A stretch of DNA of 64,000 nucleotides from contig JAMKCF010000012.1 of the NCBI GenBank assembly GCA_023634235.1, positions 5,004,329 through 5,068,328 on the forward strand, given 5' to 3'. The stretch's first letter is position 1, and each line of letters starts with the position of its first letter. Shown here in pieces: positions 49,831 through 60,589 of this stretch. This DNA is from Pisaster brevispinus (Eukaryota; Echinodermata; Asteroidea; Forcipulatida; Asteriidae). A model generated the notes under the pieces. It did no database searches. It was not told the origin of the DNA and was given only the letters and a program-made list of their open reading frames with translations. A program made the position numbers and the translations under genes.

Positions 49831-50496
49831 AGCCGTGTTCGCACTGGATAAACATTTTGGGTAACTTTACCATGACGCCGGGTAACATTCCGATGGGTTA
49901 ATCTTCCCACCGTCCGCACTTGGATTTAATTGACGCGGGTAGAATTGCCGAGACCATGGGTAAACTAACCGAGCTGTCTCCAAAACAATAAAGAGGGAGC
50001 CCTGCGTGACCTATGACCGCTACCAAAAAGATCTGCAAAAATATCCTTGATCTCGTAAAAAAAAAAAACGTTCACCACCGACCAACATGGTCAAAAAAGG
50101 TCATACTCTTTCGGTTGAACTATTTCCCCACCACTTCCCAGTTAACATAACAAAAGTGGAAATAGTCTAGCACAGATATCACATTTGGAATTGTATTATC
50201 ACAAATACTCTTCTCAACAACAAGTCAACAGATACAGCGTCACTGGATGGGATAGCACCAACATTTATTATCCGAAGATTTAACCGAGACGTCGCGTCCG
50301 CACTGGATTTTCTGGCTCGGTTAAACTGACCTGGTCAATCTTCCTGGGCACCTTTGGCTCGGTAAAAGTACCCACGCGGCGTGGGTAAGTTACCTGTGAG
50401 GAAAGTTACCCGGGCTGTTCGCACTGGACTTGAAATGGGTAAGTTACCCATTGGCTCGGTTAGTTTGCCCAAATTAAGTCCAGTGCGAACACGGCT
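49831..50496. mobile_element. 666-bp TIR element with iterated internal motifs
   Basis: Perfect 17-bp terminal inverted repeats: agccgtgttcgcactgg at 49831-49847 and its exact complement at 50480-50496. The terminal wording recurs inside: cgtccgcacttggattt (about 49911), cgtccgcactggatttt (about 50297) and gttcgcactggac (about 50419). The outer 150-200 bp on each side are packed with gggtaa, ggttaa, ctcggtt and gtaagttacc motifs in both orientations. The central ~300 bp (including an A12 run at about 50059) is ordinary sequence with no convincing transposase frame. This is a non-autonomous DNA transposon. The motif iterations resemble subterminal transposase-binding sites. Target duplication unclear. 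Confidence 0.8.
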
Positions 50497-50903
50497 TTAG
50501 TTATAAATGTGTTTTCTGTCAGGTCATTGTTGCTGCTCATATGGACAATTATATGATGATAGTGTTGATTTGTTTTATACTTTCTATATGCCTAAACATT
50601 AATAAATGTTTCACTAGCATGTCTCATGAAATTAGCCTTGTACAGATAAAAGACCTGGTCCTACGAAATTAAATTACTTCCCTTAGAAAAGACTTTCTAC
50701 ACTACGCTGTAATTACCCAAACTGAAAACATGGCCGTATACAATGTACATGAGCCTCTGCAGTCAATAACAATGATGTTTAACCCTTGCACCTAAAGCCT
50801 GTCATGTAAAGAAACCCAGCCTTGAGTGTACACACTAGACAAGCAGAGGCTTTTGTACATGAAAAGATAGACGCTGATGAATAAATAGCTGACCAGCCCA
50901 TGC

Positions 50904-50963
50904 ACAATCGCATGCAGAGGTACACAACCACAAGCAGAGGTACACAATTGCACACATGGGTAC
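50904..50963 (+). repeat. 20-bp tandem repeat, three units
   Basis: Three consecutive 20-bp units: acaatcgcatgcagaggtac, acaaccacaagcagaggtac and acaattgcacacatgggtac. All begin aca and end g(a/g)ggtac or gggtac, with divergence mostly in the middle. Confidence 0.85.
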
Positions 50964-52821
50964 ATGGGCCTGTATCAAACTAAACTACAAGAATAGAAAG
51001 GCCATTTGTTTGTTCTCTGTAGACACTGGTAAATACTGGTACAGAATTTGCCATGCTCTGATGCAGTCACACAACGCCACCATTGTACTGCCCTTCTTGT
51101 TGAAATAGTGTTTGTTTGAGGTGCTATTTTGACAACAGTGATCAGGCTGCATCAGGTTTTCAAAGACTAAGGGATCAACTTCAAAATTCACTCCAAACCC
51201 CTTATTACAAAAATGTTCACTATCTCTTTGCCAAGTATCAAGCAAAGGAATGATTCGGGGGGGGGGGGAATAAACACTGAGTGATGAATTATATAAATCA
51301 AAACTAGTAGTAGCAAAGGGGTAGTTTCCTCAACTCAATCATAATACCCAACTAGAGCCGTAGGTTCCAAGAAGTGAATTCCGTCATCGTATAAATGAAA
51401 AGACCTCAGTGCAGCAATTGAAACATAGCTTTTCGCTGATTGCCCTTGACCCCGAGTAGAGACCAGCCATTCTTAATATCTCTCTGTTACTCTAACTCAG
51501 AGACTGTAAATCCATGTCAATTACACACGATATCACTCACAGCTTGTTTTTTGATGTAGTATTATTACTGTAGGTCAAGGTGATTCAACCATTCACTGTA
51601 CCACTGTACCACACTACCGGTTACAGCCGTAGTAATCTAAAATATTCCCTCATCTGCGCATACGGACAGGCCTGGAAATTCAGTGAACCCTGAGCAACCA
51701 TTAGGGCCTTTATTTTCCTGGTCCTGGCTTTCACATTTGATACATGGAAAATGAGAATAGCAATTTCTAACCAATTTCAAGTTAAAATTTGGCCATATTT
51801 TAAAACCATATCGTGTACTCTCTCTACAGAGTTCACAGCATAACACTATTCCTAGAATCAAATGGTTTACAGTTGCCCATAAAACGACCCAAAGTAATGT
51901 ATACACTCTCCTCATTTCAGAATACAATTTTCCTTCAAATGTTTCCAAAGATTTATATTAATAATCCCCACTGTACGTAGAAATGAACCATGTTTAATTA
52001 CAGTTTTGAGGTAACAGGTTTACTCAATTTTTTAAAATCCACTTAAAAATGCACAACAAAATAAATCATACAGTGGCTACATGTTAATGATGGCTTTTAT
52101 AAACACACAGAAATTAGTTACTTAAACCATGGATTATAATTTATAGAACCTGTCATTAAAATTTATGTGTTTGAACTGTCACAGCCAAGCACCAGGTAGG
52201 TATGCATACAGCTAACAACAGCATGACATACACATATCAAGCCGAGGGCGACTGCATGCCCCTTCCATTCCATGCATAACAAGTTCAAAGTCTAGTTCCT
52301 GAACAGTGCAGGTCAGAAAGAGTCAATATATTCATTGAGCAGTGTGTGCCTACGTGTAGGGGATCATGCTGACTCAATGTAAACACTGGCCAACACAGCT
52401 GGCTGTATCTTAACAACACACCATCATCATCCTTGTCCTCCTTGCATACAAATCAAATTAACAATGTCATAACTAACCGCTGCTTCATGCTCACTTTCAT
52501 GCAGCTTGTAAAGGCATTCAAATTCTCAGCAAAGTGATAACAAAACACACAAATTGAGTGCACTACTTAGTTTCTTGAAATTCAACACTGTCCATCAAAA
52601 TCGCTTGTTACACAACATGCTTTTCTTATCAATTTGTATCAGCACTTCAATGGTAAAAAAAACATATAAATGGAAACATTCCACTGACAATTTGATTTTA
52701 ATCTAACAATACAATTCGAGGCTTGGCTTAATAGTACAAAGTCTAATCAAAATCAGTGCAGTTACTGATGCAATTCCACCAGCCACATTAACAACTTCTT
52801 TACTTGCCCATAGGCAAAGCA

Positions 52822-52845
52822 CCCCCCCCCCCCAAAAAAAAAAAA
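52822..52845. repeat. C12-A12 homopolymer junction
   Basis: Twelve C directly followed by twelve A. Similar C-run/A-run junctions occur at about 1405-1422, 36645-36665 and 57398-57416. Confidence 0.95.
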
Positions 52846-53091
52846 TGTGTAAACAAAATGTAACAATAACCAATATCCACATGATTGATTTTCACATTAT
52901 GGAACGAAATTTTCACGGTGGCTTATTGTTGAGACATGACAAAAGAATAAATTGCTTTAGACTCCGTTTACCTATAGCACTACAAGCTCACAGAGTCAGC
53001 TAAGAGAACAGAGATACACGCAACAGTGACTGAAGCTATAGTATACCCAGTTCAATTGCAATTTGGGTGTTTTGCTGTACTGTGTCCTCAC

Positions 53092-53150
53092 CTCATCATT
53101 CCGACATATTCTTTCGGGCCTGCTCAGCTCATCCCATCCCAAGAGTTTGT
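53092..53150 (-). CDS. Weak 59-bp internal exon candidate
   Basis: On the minus strand a TG-rich tract ends in tatatcccag (acceptor at 53151-53160), followed by 59 bp and a donor gag|gtgagg. One frame is open across it and reads, after a split first codon, KLLGWDELSRPERICRNDE. Length and phase (1 to 0) fit a small internal exon, and it lies on the same strand as the KDM3-like exon, whose phase-0 start would be compatible. However, I do not recognise the peptide in KDM3 first exons, and a 59-bp frame with splice-like flanks can arise by chance near a TG microsatellite. Confidence 0.2.
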
Positions 53151-56025
53151 CTGGGATATACACACACACACACATGCACACAAAACTAGGACAACTAATG
53201 ACCTAGATACATTCGGCACATGTGGGGGTGATGATCTAGCAGAATACCACATGCATTTTTGGTGTTATTACTATGGCGCCCAGGAGTTATTAATATTATT
53301 GGATAGCAATGTCTGGGCTGGCAATATATTGCTACATATTGATCACTATTTACAGCTCCCAGGGCAGGCAGGGTGTGTTCTGTAGACAGGGTTTAATCTG
53401 GGGTAGCGGTCTCTGTTGCAACACAAGCGCAAGAGAAATTTTGATTCCATCTTCAATTTTAAAATTATCTTTGTTTATGGACGTCAAGCAAAGATGTCAA
53501 ATGAAATAAATTTGTACTCATATACACACAGCCTTTCTATAGCAAGCCAAAGAAATGGAAATATGCCAACAGGGGTCAAAATTCCAGTAGAATATGAATT
53601 CTGAAGTTCCTCATGAATTTCCTCTTATGACAAATCTCAGTTCTGGAATTGGCCTCAAACCTTTGCATCTATCCATGGTCATCACCCATGCACATATTCA
53701 TGACATCTTGAACATACATGCAACCCAAATACATCTCAAATGGAACCGCCTCAAGTCACTGGAAATGTTTTTTAATTAAAATGGCCAATAAACCTTGAAA
53801 CTAATCCCTCCCAACACAACGGGGAAGGGGGAGACAGAAAGACGAGAGTTGAACAGTCTCTGAGGGAACATCTTCATAATGCAAAGTTATGCTAACTAAC
53901 ATTAAGTTTAAAGGTGTGTCATTGGTACATAAAGCTAAGCCTGTGTCCAAACCAGGGGCTGTGCATGTTGACAGAAAACAAGATTATATCAATAGAAATT
54001 CACCCCTGAAATTTACCGTAGGTGATTTTTTTCTAGAAATAAAGCTCGCCGTCACTACTGCCCTCTTTCCATCTGGGATTTCCGCACACATTAGGAAAAA
54101 GTTTTTAAACTGATTGTACTGCGTCTTTCAATCAAAACTTACCAATCATGTCATAAAACAAACGGCGAATAAGGTTCTAAGACATATTCTAATGAGTCTG
54201 TCAGATCAAATAGTAATTACATTTAGACCTCAATAATCCTTCAGCTGGAGTTATTTTGTACCATTCTCTTGGTTTGATTATTACATAAATTAATTTATTA
54301 CTCATGAAAAGAGAATACAAAGTACACCAAACAAGTTATGACTTTTTTTAAATTTTATTAATCACAACTCGGGTCAAACTTGACTGTGAATGGTGCAGAC
54401 AAATGTTTCTGGCATTACCCGATATTTATAAAAAGAAACTGTCAATCATATTGTAACATCAACTAGACATCTACAGGGGAAAAAAAAGAGGAAATGATAA
54501 TTTGGACACAGAGCTGCAATCAGCGAAGTAACCTTAGATAAGGTAGCTTGAATTTCATTGAATTTTCCAGAAACTTGCTCTCTGAGGAAGTTCAAGGTAG
54601 TGGACATTACAAGTATTCAGGGTCTTAAAGGGATTTTTTTGTTTTTTTAATTAATGGAAAAAAATTGCATCGAAAGAGAGAATGAACTTTAATTAACTAG
54701 TAAGGGGGAATCTCATTTTGCCAGCAATGGCCACCAATTAATTTTGTGACTAATTATTTGAACTGTACGTTTTTATATCTGTGATGAGTCTGAAGGTTCA
54801 AAGCTCTGAAATCGTTCACAGCATCAGTCCTCATTATAAGTAAAAAGTACACTGGAAGCCTTGGGACAGGGTGTTGGCTTACAGGAAGTTAATTGGCAAG
54901 AAGGGACCAGCTTCTGCAGTCAGGTCAGACAAGGAGACAGACTCCGGTGCACATATTTGAATTTAACATCTGATGAAGACAATTTAATTTTCTGAACGCA
55001 ATCATTTCAATTCAATTAGATTGAAGAAGAAAAAAAAGTGAAAGAAAACAGTGTCAAGTCAAGGCACTGCAGACATTTCTTCGAAATAAAATGTCTAGGT
55101 CAAAACAAAAGTACACACATGTAGACTGACAACAATGCTGACCACATATCACCCTTGTGTGGTTTTGGTGGTTAGATTTAATGTGGGTAAACATTACAGT
55201 ATTACGCAATATCCTGTTTATCATCAACTCTATAGTAAACAACAAAACTGTCCTTTGCTATGTGCCCTATACAGTGTCAACACTAACTGCTTATCTGATA
55301 TGTGTGCATGTGTGTACATATGTACTCAGCACTGGACTGGTTGTCATGTGCAGGGATCAGCTTAGATGCAATGCATTAAGGCTGCTAGTAGTAGTACTTT
55401 ACATGCTCTGATACTTGATAGGATGACCTTGATAGTTTATTTCAGTTTGTGGAGAGATTACGAAGTAAATCTGCAGATACAATCACTCCCTCAATGCTTC
55501 CCTGAGGGGATGTATTTTTAAATGTCAAAAATGTAATCCAGCTGAGTAAAAAAAATAAATAAAGACATGTCCTTTATAACATGTTTGCATCTTAATCTAG
55601 CTACTTCTTGTGGATGTAGTACACACGAAACCATTCAGGGGAAATATGTCCACATTAGAGGAACGATGCCGTTCAACTCCAATAGAATTAGAGAACACCA
55701 GAGTGAAGACAAACAGCTAGATGTATCTTCTGAATCACTAGCCCCCCTCATGAACAACATCATGTCAAGGTTACCAGCATAATTATTACCGTTCATGTTT
55801 GTACACTACATTGGGTATTTCATGCACAAATGAAGCTGAAAACATTATGGTGAACTCAAGTGTTCTACATATTCAAGGACAATCTACCCGCACAGGAATT
55901 AGTCATAAAAACAAAAGATCTTTTTAAAGGGAAATGCAAGTGTTGTTGAATACGATTTTCATTCAGCCAGATGTAAATAATCAAAATGCTAACTTTACAT
56001 CCCCGTGAAGTATGTACCCTCAGGA

Positions 56026-56041
56026 GGGGGGGGGGGGGGGG
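56026..56041. repeat. Poly-G run (16 nt)
   Basis: Uninterrupted G16. Confidence 0.95.
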
Positions 56042-58821
56042 ATAAATTGTAAAATTATGGCATAAAGATAAATCATTTCTGCAAAGTTCCCTGTTAAGCT
56101 ATTGTTTTACAAGTCTATTTGAAATTAATATTCCAATAGATAACACGAGGGTAAGGTAATTTCTATGCAGGGTTTTAAATTATTGTTCTAAATTGTTGAA
56201 CATATCCCGTATAAGCTCTCTACAAAAACAACAAAGACATTAAGCTTAAAAAAAATAGTCAGGGTCTAACCTTCCAAGAAAAAAACCTACACACAACTTC
56301 TGCATTCTAATTTGAATAACTCAAATGTCAAAATTTATCACAATCACATCAACATGCTCATTTGATCACAAATAACTAAATTAAAGACATTTCCCCTCAT
56401 GGAGGAGATTAGCGATAAGCAAGATAACAATTCACATGGGTCAAATGGGATACCCAAAATAGCATTAAGGTTTTTTATTCCCCTAAGGGTTCTGTACATC
56501 AGGCCTCTTACTGCTTATAAATAAATCCCTGCTCCATTAGTGTGAATGTCACACCTGACATGTTTGTTATTATGGTCATATAGAACTGCCCCAAAGCTCA
56601 CAAATTACATGCATTTGTATTCCTTTCCGACCCATTATTCCTGAGGCGCAGAAAAAGCAACTAAATGTGTTTCTCTGCTACGCGCACATCTTTACATTCA
56701 GATGAGTGTGCTAGTCTTGATTGAAACAGTCTCACACCCAGCAACATATAAACTAGGTCAAAGTTCAAATCTACCCTGTATACATTATACACAGGCACAC
56801 CATCTTCCCATATGGTCACCATAGCAACTGACGGAATGCCCACAGGGTAAAAGGTCAGCCACGCTGATCTCCCCATCAAAAAAACAAGCTCATCCCTACA
56901 TATCTGTTAATCACACTAGACTGTCTCCACAAGTAAAAATCTAATTAATTTGGATTTAGCCAGTGGTTTAAACAGGTCAAGGGTGCTGATTTCCCGAGTG
57001 GATTAAAAATATAGCATCCCATGCAACTAAATTGCTGAACGAGATTTAATTGAGATCAGTAACAGTTTCATTATAGCCATGATGACTTTACTGCTCCAAA
57101 GAAACACCGTGTCGATCCATTTAAACTGCACTTTAAAAAAAAAGGAACTGCAAATGCTTCATAGTTTGAGGCTATGTGCTCTGTAGAGTCTCAGTTCCAA
57201 ATGAAGATGGGTCCTTGGTAAGTGACTGTTGTCATTAGACATGCTGCCCGGCAAAGCAGGACCCATCATTCACTTGACAATGTGAGTCAATCAGGCCAGC
57301 TGGTTTATCTGTTTACTAGACTCGCTCCTCAGCTAGCAAGACTGAACTCAATTTAGTCCTGATGTGAATTCCATTCAATCACTCATAGTCTCCCCCACCC
57401 CCCCCCCCCTAAAAAAAGCAACAACAAAAAACACACACACGCAAATTAATAATAAACAAACAATAAACCCCAACAACAATAACAACAACAAGCAAACAAA
57501 CCCAACAAAACAAAAACAAACATGTTGTCAATTCTCGATATTATGTGTTGCATTGCCAAACAGCCAGCCAGTGCAGTTTGTAGAATAATGCACAATCAGG
57601 CATAAAATATGCCAATGCTTTCATCAAATGATATTGCCATAAACACAGCTAGAGGGCGAGTATAGAAAAAATAGGCACTACAGCTCTTTATCTAGAGCAC
57701 AACCGTATTGGACATTTGAATAATTTAAAATCACTTACACGGGTAATAGTCATATGACAATAAAAGGGCAACTGTTCCTGATTAAAGAGGTGAAAAAGCA
57801 TCCACATCACTTTGTTTGATAAATCAACATTCCAACAAAGATGAACACAGTTTAAAAAAATAAATTTGCCCCGGACAAACACGCAGTATCCTCATCCTGT
57901 GAGGAAGATATTAACTTGAAGGAATGAATGCACAGGGGAAATCATAAAAAAAGCAATACTTACAATTCTCAAGCACTAGGGTCAGATACCAAGTGGATTT
58001 GTTGATGCAATGATAAAGACACAGTATGATTCTGGGTTTTGTCTCTTCTCTTCTTTTTTTTTATAAATTCAAACAAGAATTGTATTGGAATTTCTTGTTT
58101 TATTAAGCTTATTTTTACCTTGTTGATTAAATCTGCATCAAATGAGTTGGGACATGTTTTGAAAATATTTATATCCATATTAGTGACAGGGATACCATGT
58201 TAACTAATCTTGGAATATGCAACGTTTGGGACAAACTTTAAGAATGTAGTTTGGGGCTTGTGATTTACATGTAGGCCCATTTGTTTTTATTACAAAAACC
58301 ATTCCAAGATGCAATCGGCTGTGGTAGCATCTTGGTCACCTGAGCCGAGTGTGGAAAGAAGAAAGCCTGAGCAGATGGAACAGGAACAGAATCTCATGTA
58401 CATGTATTTATCCTGGGGCTAAATGCCATTAAGCAGAAAGTACCAGTGTCTCTATTACCGCGGGACTTCTTTTTGTAAGGACAGGATTGGAGTCATTCAC
58501 TCAAAACAAAATATTACTTCACACATAAATTCTCACCTACATTATTTTCTTTAGTAAAGTAATGAATACATAACTGCTTTTTCATAAAAATGTATACTAT
58601 GTTGACCAAAATCAGGCAACCAGAACATAAATTAAATACATTTGAATGAATTAAAATGGAAATAAAAGTGTGATGCCTAGTTATAATGGCATTCACATTA
58701 CATTTGTAACAAGATGGATTGTATGTGAAATGGCCACAAGATCTTCCTGCATCTATTTTGACTACATTCATTCATAATGCCTGGATGCAATAATGGGACA
58801 CACAAAATTTTCCATAAATGT

Positions 58822-58901
58822 ATGCAAATTGTGCTTATTGTGCATAATATGCAAATTGGGAACATTGTGCATAAATGTAAATTGAACCAACTGTGCATAA
58901 T
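58822..58901 (+). repeat. 27-bp tandem repeat with octamer and TGTGCATAA motifs
   Basis: Three head-to-tail units (58822-58848, 58849-58875, 58876-58901) of consensus atgcaaattg...ttgtgcataa(a/t). The first two carry a perfect ATGCAAAT octamer (58822-58829, 58849-58856). All three end in TGTGCATAA. A further tgtgcataaatgcaa lies at 58944, about two unit lengths on, and a degenerate unit precedes the array at about 58812. The octamer is the classical POU-factor site, and GCATAATTA at the third-unit edge also resembles a POU/homeodomain site. Confidence 0.8.
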
Positions 58902-58959
58902 TACAAACTAATTGTTCAGCGGTCATTAATACGAACGGAACTATGTGCATAAATGCAAC

Positions 58960-60132
58960 TTAGGCTCAACCAATACAGATAAGATAAGGGATTAATAAGC
59001 CCCAAAAATCTGATGGGGAGAACACTTAATAGTTGAATATCCAGTATAAAATTGATCGTAATTACAAAGTGGATGAAGCAATATCAAATCATGTCAACAT
59101 GATTTTAAATCCATCAAAGATCTTCTTTTTTTTCATCAGTATGAAAACTAAATCATCAAAGGCTCAGTTACAACAGATATTGTTATTCTTTTGGAAGGTG
59201 GCAGCCAGAATTTGCAGAGAAATTATATACACCTAGTCCTTGCTTGCTGCTGAATTTGATTGACCCCATTTCACCAAAGCCAACCATGCAAAAACATGGC
59301 CACACAGCTTGATGTCAGTGTCACAGTCACAAACGTGTGCTTCCAGTATACATCACTACACCCAGGGCCCAGGAAAACAAATTACATGATCTACATGGAC
59401 ATGCAGTCAGTCAACAAGTAATGATGGAATGGCATTGAAAACACAATGTATTGTTCACCCAGAGACATGGACCAGAGGTCAACCATGGGATCCCTTCGCC
59501 ACAATACTTGACAAACATTATCAGCAGCCTGCATGCATTAGGCAGGGGGGTTTCTTTTCTAGTTTCTTTCTTAATAACAAGACCTGATCAAACAGCAGTC
59601 ATACTATAGGCCAGACCACTCGGGCATGAAAGCCCGGTTATTGTGTGGAGAGAATGACACAATGGTCCGATGGAATTGTGCCAGGTAACTGAGAACTCAC
59701 CTAATTTGAAAAACTTCCAATGGGTTGGGCTGGTGAGGAGGAATTAAAAGCTGACACTGAACAAATACATTTGATACCGTGTCAAGATTCAGACGCTTTC
59801 AAAGAAATGCAAATCATGACAAAAATGTGCTGATTTATCATTTTCAAGGTTAGGGGCTGTCCACAGTTCTCAATATTTTTGACAGTCATTATATGGTCAT
59901 ACAAAGAGCATTTACTGTGGGTGCGGATGAGGGTCAGACGCCAAATGTTTGACTCTAAAATGTGCTAACAATGTTGAAATTTCTACAGTAGGATCAACAG
60001 TGGGAACACTAACAAAAAATGGAAGGGGCATAGTGAATAACATAGGAGGCATTCACAATGTTGTTAGGTGGGATCCATGCTTAAAGCATATTAGATTCCA
60101 TGATAAACCCCAATTATGAAGATCGGATTTGG
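58960..60132. other. Non-coding stretch
   Basis: Nothing gene-like recognised. Ordinary AT-rich sequence. Confidence 0.5.
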
Positions 60133-60510
60133 GGGGGGGGCACTAGTCAGAAGTGATACAACCTGGCACTGTCATATAGCCAGGGATTACGATGCAACCT
60201 GGGAAAAAGCAGTAAGGTCATCACCATCTGGGGATTAAACTGTTTCTTTTCAAGATATCAAATAATAAACAAGGGAAACTGACTGGGTACGTTTAAATCA
60301 TAATTGGGTGAACAAAGAAAAATTGACTAAAATGGGATGTGAACCTGTCACCTTTAGATTTACTTCCAGTGCTCAACCAACTGAGCTATCTCGCCCTAAG
60401 ATGGCGGTCTCCCTATTTCGTCAATAGCCTAAATCTTCGCTCGGGAGGTACCAGTTAGAAGCGATACAACCATACTGCCAAAGCAGGGATCAACAAAGGA
60501 GATACAGCTT
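60133..60510 (-). mobile_element. Composite tRNA-module repeat, inverted copies
   Basis: Read on the minus strand, the order is: 5' module (60505-60440: gatccctgctttggcagtat, gttgtatcgcttctaactgg), then a tRNA-like module starting gggcgagatagctcagttgg, and body gtcaatttttctttgttcac. The tRNA-like module has its A box at 60377-60388 and B box GGTTCACATCC at 60335-60345. This is the same architecture as 26415-26665. A second copy of the 5' module follows at 60235-60133 (aggttgcatcgtaatccctg, gttgtatcacttctgactag), ending at a G-run. The tRNA-bearing unit is thus bracketed by two direct copies of its 5' module, suggesting a tandem pair or nested insertion. Confidence 0.65.
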
Positions 60511-60566
60511 TTAATTTAAATATCAAGTAAATATTCTTTTTTCTTTGTTTACCCCAAATTAATAGC

Positions 60567-60583
60567 ATATATATATATATATT
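60567..60583. repeat. (AT)n run
   Basis: A short AT dinucleotide microsatellite of about eight units. Confidence 0.9.
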
Positions 60584-60589
60584 AGTGCA

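Larger units (their letters stand above)
50497..58821. other. Non-coding stretch with minor repeats and one weak exon candidate
   Basis: Besides the candidates listed separately, this holds homopolymers G12 (51257-51268), C12-A12 (52822-52845), G16 (56026-56041) and C12 (57398-57409). It also has a CA run near 53160 and A/C-rich low-complexity sequence at 57415-57520. No other gene-like signal seen. Confidence 0.5.
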
